Positions 44,526-56,229 of a DNA stretch of 64,000 nt are shown here, in pieces; position 1 is the first letter of the stretch, and the number at the start of each line of letters is the position of its first letter. Origin of the DNA: Sternotherus odoratus. Taxonomy: Eukaryota; Chordata; Testudines; Kinosternidae. A model generated the notes under the pieces. The model ran no database searches, was not told the DNA's origin, and saw nothing but the letters and a program-made list of their open reading frames with translations. The DNA is taken from NCBI GenBank assembly GCA_032164245.1, contig JAVMKO010000003.1, positions 7,512,651 to 7,576,650 of the forward strand. The letters are read 5' to 3'. Made by a program: the position numbers and the translations under genes.

Positions 44526-45639
44526 CATTAGATGTACAGTTGCTGAGCTAGAGTAGCAGAGACAGACCTCAGCTATGCCTCAGTCATTACAGCCCACGTT
44601 CCAGTCATCCCTGGCCTCTAGGCATTCCCTGCCCTCTTGAGTTACGCTGTGTCCTACTCCGGGGTGAGGGGTAGGGGGGAGTTCCATTAGCAGATAGAGC
44701 AATGGGGAAAATGTTAGATTGCTTGATTGTGTGTTTAATCAATAAGCTTTCAACTTGAACAAATGCTTTGGGGGTGTTTGTCAAGTAACTGAGCAATACC
44801 AGGGACTTTGTAGAAAAGAACCCCAAACCTCCTGTTTAATGTCAGTGGAAGAAGAGTTTACAATCACCTTTAACTCGTCACGCCTTCAGGTTCAATATCC
44901 ATACAACAGGATGTAAACACCTTTTGAGGACCTGGGACTTGTTGTCTATTGTGCAGGGCTGTTCTGTCACAGTGAGACAGTGGGAGCTCATCGTGTCAAA
45001 GGGTAGAGAGTGGAAAAACAAAACTGGTGCTCTCCAAAATTACACAATCCCTGTGACAGAGTTAGCTGGCAGCCTTCGGCCATTCTTACCGATGAGAACA
45101 GAGATACAAACAGGGGAACATGGGAACTAGTTGGCTGGGCTGCGCTGTCACGGAGTGAGTCCATGAAGGCACCCAAACCTATTTCCGATGCAGATTAGCA
45201 CTTGCGTTAAAATAGGAATTTTGCCCTGTGGTCTCTTTATTTAATGTCACCCTTCCAGATCTTTACCTGATCAACTGATATGCAACCCAAGCTAGGGTGA
45301 GAGGCATTTTCTATTCATAACTTAACTCAGTGCCAAAAAGGCAACTCTCCTGGCAACGCCTGGTGTGCCAAGAGGCAGAATAACTGACGAAGGCCCGGTG
45401 GCTCTTGGAGACAGTGGTAAAGTGAGTTCCCAGGAGCTTCCGTGTTAGTACCTGCTGTGCTTATCCCTGGGCCTCAGAGAGTCCCAGCTGAACAGAAGAG
45501 CCTTTTAATGAGTTTGCTCAGAAACTATTAAGGGTGAAAAATTCTGTTATTTCTGATCCTCAAAAGCCCTTTCCTTCAGACCCCATTACCCCGAAACACA
45601 GCCACCCAAGCAGGTGGGACTCAGGTTTCACCTATGCTT

Positions 45640-45880
45640 TCACTGGCCGCGGTTCACCGCTCCAGGCCAATGGGGGCTGCGGGAAGTGGCACATCCCTTG
45701 GCCCACGCCACTTCTCACAGCCCCATTGGCCGGGGTCGGCAAACCACGGCCAGTCTAAGCTGCAATCAGCCGAACCTGTGGATGCTGAAGGCAAACAAAC
45801 CGTCCCGGCCTGCCAGTGGATTTCCTGACAGGCCGCGTGCCAAAGGTTGCTGATCCCTGCTCTAGAGTTCAGAGCAAAGT
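45640..45880. mobile_element. hAT-like element fragment
   Basis: GGCCGCGTGCCAAAGGTTGC followed by TGATCCCTGCTCTAG is the typical right end of a turtle hAT family; the interior has the usual CCAATGGGGGCTGCGGGAAG text. Left boundary not resolved. Confidence 0.5.
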
Positions 45881-47237
45881 CCTTGTGTAAGTTACTGGTG
45901 GAGGATGGGTCTAGAGTAGAAGCATGTGAGTAGCTTGCAGCCAGCATCCCCTCCCTGCCCACCTCTCCTGGCATGCCACGCCTGCGGATGTCACATGAGT
46001 GCTGAGCTTAGTGTTGGAATCCCTTGTAGAACTCATCCCAGATCTGAGGAACTTAAAACCCCATTCATTAGTGCCCTTCACCTTGTTCATTTACACCTGG
46101 GCAGAGTGTGTTTGTGTAGGGAGATGTGTCCACACCAGCTCCTGCTAAGCCAGCCGATGCTACTGACTGATGAAGCTCCATTTTCTGCTCCCACAAACGG
46201 CTGAGTTTGTCAAATGATGAAAAGCAGCGTTAAAAACAAGTTGACCGTAACTGTGCTAAAAGCCTTCCGTGAAGTTTAAAACATTTTAGGGGACAAATGA
46301 AGCTTTTAGCAGAGAACTGTGACTCTCTTTTAAAACAATTCTCTTGTTGAAACTCAATTCCTATTGAGCAGAGTTGGCTTTTCTGCAGGGTTTTGTTTGT
46401 GGGGAAATGTTTCATTTCTACTGCTTGCTGAAGAAACACTTTCTTAAAATGTTAAGAGCTGAAGAGGAGCTGTGAGGAGCTCCAGAGTTTGGCTCTTTCA
46501 CCGACAGAAGTTGGTTCAGTAAAAGATATTACCTCAGCCACCTTGTTTCTCACATTTTAAAAGAGTCAGTTTAAAGTTAACTTTAAGGTGATGGCCCATT
46601 TCTAGACCCTTTGTGTGAAATGTGGTTTTTGGAGAGAATGATATAGTGGGTTTCTTGGGGAAGTGAATGTCAGCACAGAGCAGTGACTGATATTCCCCTG
46701 AAGCTGGAAGTGTACACACCGGGGCTGTCAGTCTCTGGGGAGAAGGAGCAGACTGGGAAGATAGGGAGTCCCAAAATGGCAGGCTACAGAATGGGGAGCT
46801 GTGTTAGGCTCAGAGGAAGCAAGGGGAGTGTGAGGAGCCTAGGAAAGAGGCAACGTGGGGTAGAAGAAAAGGGTGAGAGATGGTCACATCTCATCCTCTG
46901 ATGGTGGGTAAAGTAGACTTTGGGTGGGTAAAGTAGACTGCCCCAGCCTTGCTCCAATATGCCAGGGGATCTCACTCCTGATGGGCTGAAATCTCTCTCA
47001 CCTTCACTGCCTGTCTGTGCAGCAGGGCATGTGTGTGGATGTGCATATCGCTCATCTGTGGGAGGTGGGAGCATTTGTGGGTTAGCGTACACCTGGCCAA
47101 GTCCCTGTTTCCCTGTGGCAACACATTCTTGGCCTTTCTCTTTCAACTGCTGTTTGGGCTAGCAGATATTCATTCCTTTACCAGGATACACAAACACATA
47201 CATAGGTGCTGCGTTCTGGGTCCCCTTACATAATTCC

Positions 47238-47243
<6 letters not shown>

Positions 47244-47300
<57 letters not shown>
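47244..47300. repeat. (CA)n microsatellite
   Basis: Uninterrupted AC dinucleotide run of about 28 units. Confidence 0.97.
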
Positions 47301-47302
<2 letters not shown>

Positions 47303-47587
47303 CTGCTCCTCCCACCCTGGCAATTAAACACACAGCACAACATGGAAGGTCTTTCAAAACATTAATCCCCTTAGTTCCATCACCTTTCCCATCATAAAGA
47401 CTTGGGAGTAAAACAGGCTTTTCAGAATAGGTTTACAGACTCTGAGGAGCCAGCAAGCGTATAGCGCAAATATTAATATTGGGGAATCCCGGTCAGTAGC
47501 CCCTTACTTTTTTAAACTGAGCGACCTCATCTGCTGATCTCAAGTACAGCAGCACAGGCTTGGGAGAGAGAGGCAATGTCTGAAGTA

Positions 47588-47882
47588 CAGTAGACTCTCG
47601 ATTATCCAGGATTGGATTAACCAGGATGTCAAAAAAATATGCGCAACTCGCAGGGCCGGGTCTGGCTTTGTTGCCGCCCCAAGCACACACAACCCCCTCC
47701 CCCCCCCACACACACACCAGGGTGCAGGGCAGCCAGTGAATGAACATCCCCTCCCCCCGGTGCAGGGGGGCTGGTGAACCAACCCCTTCTTCCCCATATT
47801 TCCTATGGATGGTGATTATCCGGGTTTTTATTAACCAGGATTAATATTTTCCCTATCATCCTGGATAATTGAGAGTCTACTG
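47588..47882. mobile_element. Tigger/pogo-like element without 5S insert
   Basis: Same termini (CAGTAGACTCTCGATTATCC and GAGAGTCTACTG) and TA flanks as the copies in the duplication arms, and similar interior, but no 5S-derived segment. Confidence 0.85.
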
Positions 47883-48111
47883 TAACTCAAACTGTTCAAG
47901 CTTTCTACGTTAAAACTAGAGCTGGTCAGGAATTTTCCAGTCAAAATGTTTTTTCAACCAAATACGTGGTTTCCACTAAATCAACATTGTTTATTGGAAA
48001 ATGTCAGTTTTGCCAACATATTTTTAAAAATTTTTTATCAGGAAGATCAAATGAAACATTATGTTTTGAGTTGGGTCAAAATTGATTTGCTTCTAATTCA
48101 ACCACCGCAGT

Positions 48112-48200
48112 GCCCTGTGGGAGTTGTAGTTCAGGTGCCTCATACCCACATTCTCCCCTGTGGACCAGGCTCACCAGCTGGACTACAACTCCCATGTACG
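48112..48200. mobile_element. Short inverted-repeat element with ACTACAACTCCCA ends
   Basis: TGGGAGTTGTAGTTC at the left and GGACTACAACTCCCA at the right form inverted termini about 50 bases apart. The ACTACAACTCCCA word is the known ZNF143/THAP11 (SBS) motif. Confidence 0.55.
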
Positions 48201-49236
48201 TGAGACTGTCTGAGCTTTCAGACTTACAGACCTACTAATTTGGGGGCTTGTTCCATGGCTTGTGGTTGAAATAATAGTTTGTTTCCATTAGGGTTGCCAT
48301 TTCTCCAGGATTGCCCTGGCATGTCCAGGAATTAAAGATTCATCTTTAATTAAATATTATGTCATGTGATGAAACCTCCAGGAATACGTCCAACCAAAAT
48401 TGGCAACACTATTATCCATTGCCTGCTCAGCTCACTACTGGCATGTTTTTGGGTGTTTGCTAAGAAGTGAAAGTAACTCTCATCTTGCCCAATTGCATTC
48501 GCTGTGTTTGTCTATTGCTTGTTCAGTTCATTCTACAGAACATAAAGGAGGGCGGACATTACAAACCTGATGAGTTGTGTTTTATCCAGATCGATCTTCT
48601 CCGCCCTTTGATCAGAGATGACAAAATCAGTTGTTTCAAACAGGTCTCTAGAGGTACCATAGTACATCCAGGTGCTTTTGGGTAGCTGTCCTTTTAAATC
48701 AACCTATCCAGATGTTCACAGACTGTGGTCAACTCTTCTTAATCAAATTTTAAAATCATTCTCTGATTAGTTTCAAGTCACTGTTTTTGTGAATTTCTCC
48801 AATGTTACTTTCAGGGCCACAGATGGAGGGAAGGTTAAATCCTTTAGATGTATTTTAAATATATTTTGTTCATGGGAATTGCATCACTCCCATATTTTGT
48901 AATATGTATTAAATTCATGCCCTAACTCCAGTAATAACTGGTTGAGCCTTTCAATGAAACCAAGCAGGTCTGTCCTGTCCCTCCCTACCACACCCTACTA
49001 GAAATGTGTCTTCATAGATAAGAATGAAGGAAAGATGCAGTCCCCCACTTCCTGCTCATACACAGACACACAGACACACACACAAACACACAAGCAAATG
49101 GATGAACACAAAAAACCCAGGAGCGATGTCCTTATTAAAAACGGACAATTTAACAGCCCATCTTTTAAAAAAAGGATCGTGAACGTTGCTTGCCATCAGC
49201 TGAACTCTCCACTTCAAGATTTCAGCAGCAGGTTCT
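48201..49236. other. No gene recognised
   Basis: AT-rich sequence without recognisable coding exons; a short CA-rich tract at 49060-49090. Confidence 0.4.
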
Positions 49237-50130
49237 TTATTTTTTGCAGCATCTCATAATGAAATCAGGGCAGATTCCAAGCAGGTATCCACCTGAGGGA
49301 CACATCTTGAAAGCTTCCACGCAGTAGCCATCTACAGAAACACAGGCAGGGATTTCTTTCATTTGCCCATCCCCTGCACAAGGGAGAAATGTTCTAAAGT
49401 TGTTTTATTATAGTAAGTGGAACTGGGGGAGATTTTTCAGATAAATAATTTATTCAACAAAAAAAGCCATTTTGGTCAATCCTAAATTATTCATAAATAG
49501 TTTCGGCCAGTTACAAAGTGGTTGAAGTTGAGTTGCTGCTGTGATTAGCCCTGGGATTCAAGCAGCCAGCTAGCATGCAGCAGACCCAGGTTAAAATCCC
49601 CCCTCTAGAGCAGCCCCAAACAGGCTATTTCAGTTCTTCGGAAAAATTCAGATTCGGTTCAACCTGAATTTAATATTTTTTTTCTTTTGATTTTTTGGAG
49701 CTGGCAGCAAATTGAAAAAAAAAACACCTCAATTATTCACCCAGCTCTGTATACAAATGCTTTTGCTTCCCTTTTATAAACAGGGAAGCACAAAAAATAA
49801 AGTTAAACTGTTCATATTTGGATGCTTAAAGATAGATCCATAAATCTACAATTAGGCTGCTAAATAAGCAGCACAGTTTGCAGATGGGTCTCTGCCATGT
49901 ATTTGGGTGGATTAAGGGGACAGATCTGGAAAGTCATCTGCTTGCCAAATATTGCACAAGTTAATATCAGAGCCAGGAGTTCCTGCCTGTTAGGTCTGTT
50001 CTCAGACTAACAGAGCAGCCTCACACACACACACATCCCTTCTATCATGCCTGCAGTTCTTTTCTCTCTCACCTGGAGCAGGCTGGAAGAGGAGGACACC
50101 AAAAGCAAAAAGCAGGTACAGGCTCCTCAT
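49237..50130 (-). CDS. Beta-defensin precursor (64 aa), two coding exons
   Basis: Exon 1 (50073-50130) encodes MRSLYLLFAFGVLLFQPAP with a phase-1 GTGAGAG donor. Exon 2 (49237-49373; acceptor CCTTGTGCAG) encodes GDGQMKEIPAC and then cysteines spaced C-X6-C-X5-C-X9-C-X6-CC (CVSVDGYC, LLGIC, MRCCKK), ending KK-stop. The mature part is roughly charge-neutral. TATAAATA lies at 50231-50238, about 101 bases upstream of the ATG. The stop codon overlaps an AATAAA (49236-49241), so either polyadenylation uses a later signal or the 3' UTR is extremely short. The orthologue among avian defensins is not clear to me; it sits next to the AvBD11-like gene. Confidence 0.88.
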
Positions 50131-50230
50131 AGCTGAGGATCGGCGGGGGTCTCAGTATCACTCACTCCAGGGAAGATGCACCAGGCAGAGTGGGATGGAG
50201 GGTCTGGGCCAGATGGAGACACAGTCCCAG

Positions 50231-50238
50231 TATTTATA
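50231..50238 (-). promoter_or_regulatory. TATA box of the defensin at 50.1 kb
   Basis: Minus-strand TATAAATA in the context CTATAAATACTGGGAC, identical through 16 bases to the box of the gene at 59.8 kb. Confidence 0.6.
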
Positions 50239-50493
50239 GCACTTGGGGGCTGTGAAAGGCTGAAGTGAAGGATTCTTGCTCTGATGTAACCTGTAACCAG
50301 AAATTCCAGTAAATACCTCGAACTATCAGGTATCTGGTATGGTCACGTAAGCTCAGAGAGGTGATCGTTCTTCTCTCTGCAGTCACCCAGGCTGCAGGCT
50401 CTGGGTGAGCTTTAAGGGGCCTCATTAAAGTTGGAATCTAGCCCTTTGTTATTTCTACTCACCTTTCTGTCTCCTCTAGGTCCCTTCATGTTC

Positions 50494-50580
50494 ATAGAAT
50501 CATAGAATATCAGGGTGGGAAGGGACCTCAGGAGATCACCTAGTCCAACCCCCTGTTCAAAGCACGACCAATCCCTAACT
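50494..50580 (-). repeat. CR1/Cry I 3' tail fragment
   Basis: CATAGAATCATAGAATATCA followed by GGAAGGGACCTCAGGAGATC, the shared CR1 LINE and Cry I SINE 3' end. Confidence 0.85.
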
Positions 50581-50804
50581 GTTCTGTCCTCACTGGTGTT
50601 TTCCACGCTGCCCAGATTAGGGCTAAATTGTGTCTCTTGGGAGGGCCTTCGGCAACAGCTGGTCTTTGAATCCTTGCGGACAGCACATTTGCAGCCCCAG
50701 GGAGCCGAGCGATAAAACCGAAGCGGTGATGAATTACCTCCATCGTTTTCAGCTAGGCTGGGATCAGTGGTTTCTATCACAGTTCAGTAAATACTTCATT
50801 GATA

Positions 50805-51110
50805 GAGGGTTGGTCTACACGAGGAACTTACATGGATGTAGCGATGTCTCTCGGAGGGGGGGGGGCGGTGTATGTATGAAAAATCCACACCCTTGAGAGC
50901 TGTAGTTAGACCGAACTAGCCCCTGGTGTAGCCTGCAGTAGCATGAGGGAAGAATTCTTCCATCGACCAAGCTCCTGCCTCTCGGGGAGGTGAATGACCT
51001 ACACGGATAGGAGAACTCCTCCCGTAGGAAGGAGAACCCCTCCCCCCCTCCTCCCGTATATGAGGGTAGTGTCTACACTGAAGCACGGCAGCTGCACACT
51101 TAGTGCAATG
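50805..51110. mobile_element. MITE of the TTGGTCTACAC type
   Basis: GGTTGGTCTACACGAGGAAC at the left and GTAGTGTCTACACTGAAG at the right, with GAAGAATTCTTCCATCGACC inside, a foldback palindrome shared with 58615-58745. Confidence 0.5.
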
Positions 51111-51368
51111 CCAAGAGAGTTAAAAGTAGGACTATGAAACACCCCCTCCTCCCTTCCTCCACTCCCATACTCACACAGGGTTGGAAACAGCCACCCTTTC
51201 CTCCCCCTCACATGTGCCTGCCCTCTCCACACACACAACACACATAGCCACCTGGGCACGTTCATACACACACCCAAAGGCCGCGGCACACCTGCACACG
51301 GATAGGGGGATTCATGCCCTAATTCAGTGACCGCGATGTAACAGCGGAGAGGGAGGAACAAATCTCTC

Positions 51369-51580
51369 TCAGGTGGCCCTCTGGATTCTCGCAGCCCAGC
51401 AGCTTCTCTGACTTTGGCAGCATCTCTTCTCGACATCACAAATTCCAGCACAGAGGGGCAGTTCTCCCTTCCTTGGCCTTCTTAGGAGCCTTCCCCAGCC
51501 CAGACTCTGCCGCCCACAAAATATCTGTCCCCGTGGCCGGAGCCCCCAGCAGTAGCCGTCATCTCTCCTGGGACAGGACA
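51369..51580 (-). other. Cysteine-rich exon candidate, possible divergent defensin
   Basis: A possible acceptor (TAGATCTACTCAG) precedes a frame that, in the phase-1 register used by all defensins here, reads VSCPRRDDGYC, then QIFC, LPLCAGIC and DVEKRCC, ending RAT-stop. The DDGYC and GIC...RCC pieces recall the gene at 49.2-50.1 kb (VDGYC, LGIC, MRCC), but about 23 residues lie between the third and fourth cysteine and there are extra cysteines. I found no signal-peptide exon for it upstream. It may be a decayed or expanded defensin exon or chance. Confidence 0.25.
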
Positions 51581-51859
51581 CTGAGTAGATCTATTAAAAT
51601 TAAGAAGATAAGGGCAGCCTCACCCAATGCTCTGCTGAGGGGTAGCGACTAGCATAGCTTGTACTCAACATACCAGCTCCTCAGCTTGTCTCATGGGTCA
51701 GTGTATGTGAAGCTGTGGTTTTCCTTCCAGTCATGGGAGTCATTGGGTACAGATGCTGCCTGTGATACCCCAGGGAATGTTGGAGGCTGTAGAGAGCTGA
51801 TACTACACAGTTCTCCGAGGACTGCCCAAAGTGAAGGACCTGGGATTTTTGGACCTGAA

Positions 51860-51945
51860 GGTTGGACTAGATGTGGGCTGGACTAGATGACCCCCCGAGA
51901 TCCCTTCCAAACCTGATAGTCTATGATTCTATGAATCAGGGTCTA
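51860..51945 (+). repeat. CR1/Cry I 3' tail fragment, plus strand
   Basis: TGGACTAGATGACCCCCCGA, TCCCTTCCAAACCTGATAGT and CTATGATTCTATGAA are the shared CR1/Cry I 3' end. Confidence 0.8.
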
Positions 51946-52199
51946 CAACATTCATGTTTGTTGCCTAAGAAGTCCTGTTATATCCTAGTGCAGCTCCCTC
52001 TCCTTTTCCTGCTGGAATTCCTGTTGTGCACAACTTCTCCCCATGGGCCCAGAAGATCCAATAATTCGTGTCTGCTCCGCGCAGGAGAGCATCTAGTATG
52101 TGGATCGTCTGGGCAGTGGGACACAGCAAGGGAGAGCTGCTAGGTATGCTCGCCAAGCTGGACAATCAGAAAAGGGCTTTTCAAAAATGCCTTGGGTGT

Positions 52200-53000
52200 G
52201 TGTGTGATGGATGATGTTTGCTGGTGGTACTATGGTGGTTAGGGGGGTAGACCTCTGTTTGCCACACCTCCCTCTTTTCCCTCGGACCACCTTTACACCT
52301 GGTAGTGGTGTGTCTTTTATGGGTTTTGACTCATCCCTCTGGTCAGGTCACCCCTTGGTCTTGTCCACCCCGGTGTGACAGGGTTCCTAGGAAGATATGA
52401 GGTTCAGTTATTGGCCCCCAGGAGTGTCCAATTCCACCCAGGGATTTCAAATGGTATTTATCCTTCCCCTCCCTTTCCCAGAGGAGGACTCTAGAAGGTG
52501 ATGGTTTCATGACCTTCTTCATGTGGAGAGAGGGTTGGTAGGGAAGCCCGGGACCTCCCACTCCACCATGTAAGGGTTACCAAATGACCAGCTCCCAGGC
52601 ATGCCTTAAAGCTGGCTCTCTGGGCTGCTTCCTACCACCCACTATCTTTCCAAAACCTTGCAGTCAGTCTCAAAGCAGTAGGAGAAAATATGCTCGTTGA
52701 ACGGTCAGCCCCTCTGGGAGCAGCAGCCAGGCTCTCCCTCTCCAGGATAAGGATTCTGCAATGCCCTTGGCTCAGGAGCTGTCAGGGTAGGTCCTTCTCC
52801 TTGCCTTGTCAGGCTCCTTCTGAACTGTCTGGCTCCCTTTTAAGTGCCATCTCTACCTGGAATGTGCTCTGCCGGTGTGGCCGGGCGAGATCATCTAGGC
52901 CCAGACTTTCTCCTTAACCGCGTCAGTTCTAGTTTACGCACCCCGTTACAAAGGGATTTTTAAGGGAGGAGGAGGAAGGTGGCTTTTGGTTTCCGTGACC
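52200..53000 (-). mobile_element. LTR-like repeat
   Basis: The minus strand from about 52947 reads TGTAACGGGGTGCGTAAACT, a plausible LTR 5' end, and contains a TTAAAA-type TATA segment. No matched target duplication was found, so the extent is tentative. Confidence 0.35.
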
Positions 53001-53219
53001 CCTGGGCAGTGGGGTTCACGACTGTGACCGGAGTGGAGACGGTTGCAGGGAATTGTGGGAGAGCTGCTGCAGAAACTGAATCCTGGAGAGTCTGGTGATT
53101 GGACCATGTGGCTAAGAACCTCCATTTGGCAACCAGACTCTAGGAGGAAGTCTATAAAGCCTGGGAGAGATGTCTCCATTTTGTCTTCAATCTGCAACCT
53201 TCAGCTAGCACCTACCTCT

Positions 53220-53800
53220 GGATGGGATTTTGCTACACGTGGAAGCTCTGACCAATGGATTGATGACCCACCCTAGAAGGGGGTGAATTCCAGAGACTTT
53301 TATCTAAACCTGCAGTTTATTCTACAGCTGCAAGACTGAACCAAGAGATTTGCCATTACTGCATGTAATTGATTTCTTTTAACCTTTCCTAACCCTCACC
53401 TATACCTTTTTCCTTGTACAATAAACCTTTAGATTTCAGATTCTAAAGGATTGGCAACAGCGTGATTTGTGGGAAGATCTGATTGGTATATTGACCTAGG
53501 TCTGGGGCCTGATTCTTTGGAATTGGGGAGAACCGTTTTCTTTAATTGGGGTATTCGTTTTCATAGCCATTGATCCCCAGGACAGGGGGCTGCTGGTGGA
53601 GATACTGGGAACCTGGAGTGTCTAAGGGAATTGCTTGTGTAACTTGTGGTTAGCCAGTGGGGTGAAACCAAAGTCTTTTCAGTTTGGCTGGTTTGGTTTG
53701 CCTTAGTGTGGAAAAAACCCAGCTTTCGGCTGTAGTTGCCCCTTTGGAAGCAATCTGTCCTGATCTGATCCCACCAGGAACAGCACGGTCACACCTACCC
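53220..53800 (+). mobile_element. LTR/ERV-like repeat, plus orientation
   Basis: Same family as the minus-strand block at 13740-14350; carries ACAATAAACCTTTAG and the CCCAGGACAGGGGGCTGCTG tract. Confidence 0.5.
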
Positions 53801-55241
53801 GTGGGGAAATGGGGACCAAGCTGCCACCACTCAGTAATCACCCCAAGACCATGGGGTGGGGTAATTGACACCCAACTCCCCCTCTTCTCTCCCTGAGAAT
53901 TGGGACCCTCAACACTGTTTCCCTGCCCCCTTACCCCTCCTGTCTGTTACCAAGAGAGATAAGAAACCGCCCTGAGGCTTTCACCCTGTGAGCCTTCCTC
54001 TTAGACACACAGACTGTCCTGTACCTGGGAACTAGGATAAATCTGAGCTAGGATTTCTTTATGAGAAGAACCAAACCTTTTTATAACTAAAAAGATTTAA
54101 TAAAGAAAAGAGAATACAGCATACAATTAAGACACTACACAGGTACAGAATTCTTTAACCTCAATCTTCTTGCATAAACAAACTTATCTCCCCCCCCCCC
54201 TCTGCTAACTACACAGATGGGGACACCAAAGGTCGAATGCAAGCTTATGCAGGATACAATTCTTACTTACAGTTTTAGCTAGTTATGAAGACATAACAGA
54301 GAAAGGACAAGAGGTCCATAGCTGGACCAAGGGGTCTGAGTCAATTCAAAGCCCAAATCGAACTGCCCTTAACTTCCTGGTTTCTTTGTGTCCCGGCAGA
54401 CTTTTCTGACGCTTTTCTGTCACTCTCTCTCTCCTCCCTGAGTTAACTCTTAACAGGCAACCCAATTTCCTAAGCCTCTCCACACTTATGACAGGCTCTT
54501 ATGTTGGTCAGAAACAAATGTGAATGTAGATACTCACACATGTAAGTCTCCCTAGCTTTGTAGTGTAGGCTTTGTAGTGTAGTGTAGTTAGGTTTCCCTA
54601 ACTTTTTAGAGAGGGTGTGTCTTCACTGCAGACTTTATTTTGAGTTAAAGCCTCCTGAGTTAGTCTAGTTCTAGTCAGAGTGGCCACACCACAAAACAAC
54701 ACTTGTGCCACACAGAATGAATGGATAACAACCTACCTCAAAACACTATACTTGCCGTGAGGGATGTCACCTCCCTGTACACCAACATCCCTCACCATGA
54801 AGGCAACACTCCCTGCCTCAAATCTGTTCCAGAAAATGGACAACTCTCAGATTTCCACCATGAACACATCACCAAACTCATCCATTTCATCCTCACCCAT
54901 AGCAACTTTACATTCAGCAACAAACTCTGGGCCCAATCCATGAAAACATCCAGGGGTAGTAGGATGGCTCCTCAATGTGTCAACCTCTTCACGGGTCACT
55001 TCAAGGAAGAGTTTCTGGAAAAATTCAAAACAAAACTGATGACATAGCTGAGATACATCGATAGGCTGACCATACGTCCCGTTTTGAACGGGACAGTCCC
55101 GTTTTTTTCATATTTCTGGACCGTCCCGTCTTTTTAACAAAAATATCAATTTTGTCCCGTTTTTGGGGCAGGTCCCAAGCTGCTTTCTAGGGGGAGGTTC
55201 TTTCTTTGGAGGACTCGCAAGAGCTCAGGTGAAGAATCTTG

Positions 55242-55332
55242 CTACCTAAGGACAAGTATCATATGTCAAAATCTCCAATGAGCAAACTGCGCTCATCGGA
55301 GATTTTGACATCTGATACTTGTCCTTAGGTAG
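55242..55332. repeat. Long hairpin inside the hAT-like element
   Basis: 55242-55283 pairs with 55291-55332 over 42 positions with two mismatches and a seven-base loop. Confidence 0.92.
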
Positions 55333-55381
55333 GGAGAGGAGGCAGCGGACCGGGGGGGGGGGAGGGGGGCCCTGCCGGCCA

Positions 55382-55437
55382 GGTTTTATGAGACATAATC
55401 ACATAACTGAATTTATGTGATTATGTCTCATAAAACC
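55382..55437. repeat. Second perfect hairpin inside the hAT-like element
   Basis: 55382-55406 and 55413-55437 are exact 25-base complements with a six-base loop; GC-rich flanks (GCCGGC on each side) extend the pairing with mismatches. Confidence 0.92.
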
Positions 55438-55544
55438 CAGCCGGCAGCCCCCCCGCCGGCGCACTCGGCCCCCGGCTGCGGCTCCGGACAGCTCCGCTCC
55501 GCCGTCGGCTTCAGCCTGTCGCCCGCTGCCTCCTCTTCTCACTA

Positions 55545-56030
55545 TTCCTCCTTCTTCCCTCCTTCTCTCCATCCCTCCCTTCTCTCCATCCCCCTTCTCC
55601 ATCCCTCCCTTCTCTCCATCCCCCTTCTCCATCCCTCCCTTCCTCCCTGCTCTCTCCCTCCATCTGCTGCCTCCTCTCGCTCCCTCCATCCCTTCTCTCT
55701 ATCCCCTTCTCCATCCCTCCATCCCTCCCTTCCTCCCTTCTCTCTCTCCCTCTGTCCACTGCATCCTCTTCCATCTCCCTTCTCTCCATCCCTCCTTCTC
55801 GCTGTCCCTTGCTTCCTCCATCCCCCCTGCTCCCTACCCCCATCTCTTCTCTCATCCATCCATCCTCTCCCTTCTCACCTTCCTGCCTTCTCTCCCTCCG
55901 TCCCCTCCATCCTCTTCATCCCACATCCCCCGTTCTCTCTCTCCCTCCATACTCTTCATCCCCCATCCCCCCATCTCTGTTCTGCTTATTCCTCCATCCA
56001 TCCCCCCCCACCCCCCCTCTGCCTCCCCCC
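55545..56030. repeat. Pyrimidine-rich tract (CCCTCCTTCTCTCCAT units)
   Basis: Nearly 500 bases of C and T in irregular tandem units lie directly before the captured kinase exon. The long frames across it are compositional. Confidence 0.9.
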
Positions 56031-56062
56031 CCCGCCCGGCGCTGGGGGGCCCAGGTGGGGCC

Positions 56063-56229
56063 ATGGCACTGGTCACCTCACCCACCGAGCTGGAGTGCCT
56101 GGCCAAGCCGCTGTTCTGCCACAAGGGGGCGCTGCGCCAGAAGGTGATCCACGTGGTCAAGAGCCACAAAGTCACCGCACGCTTGTGCAAGCAGCCCAGG
56201 TTCTGCAGCCACTGCACCAACTTCATCTG
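56063..56229 (+). pseudogene. PRKCG: Captured protein kinase C (PRKCG-like) first exon
   Basis: From the ATG at 56063 the frame reads [40 protein letters not shown], then [16 protein letters not shown]. This matches conventional PKC exon 1: pseudosubstrate-type RKGALRQK and the first half of the C1A zinc finger ([20 protein letters not shown]). PLFC and KVVH-like wording is closest to PRKCG. The exon ends at ATCTG/GTGAGA, the phase-2 donor expected after FIW. The RK to HK change in the pseudosubstrate, V for F after HK, and LC for FF suggest relaxed constraint. It lies inside a hAT-like element, far from any other PKC exon, so it is a captured, non-functional fragment; the PKC match is from memory. 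Confidence 0.85.
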
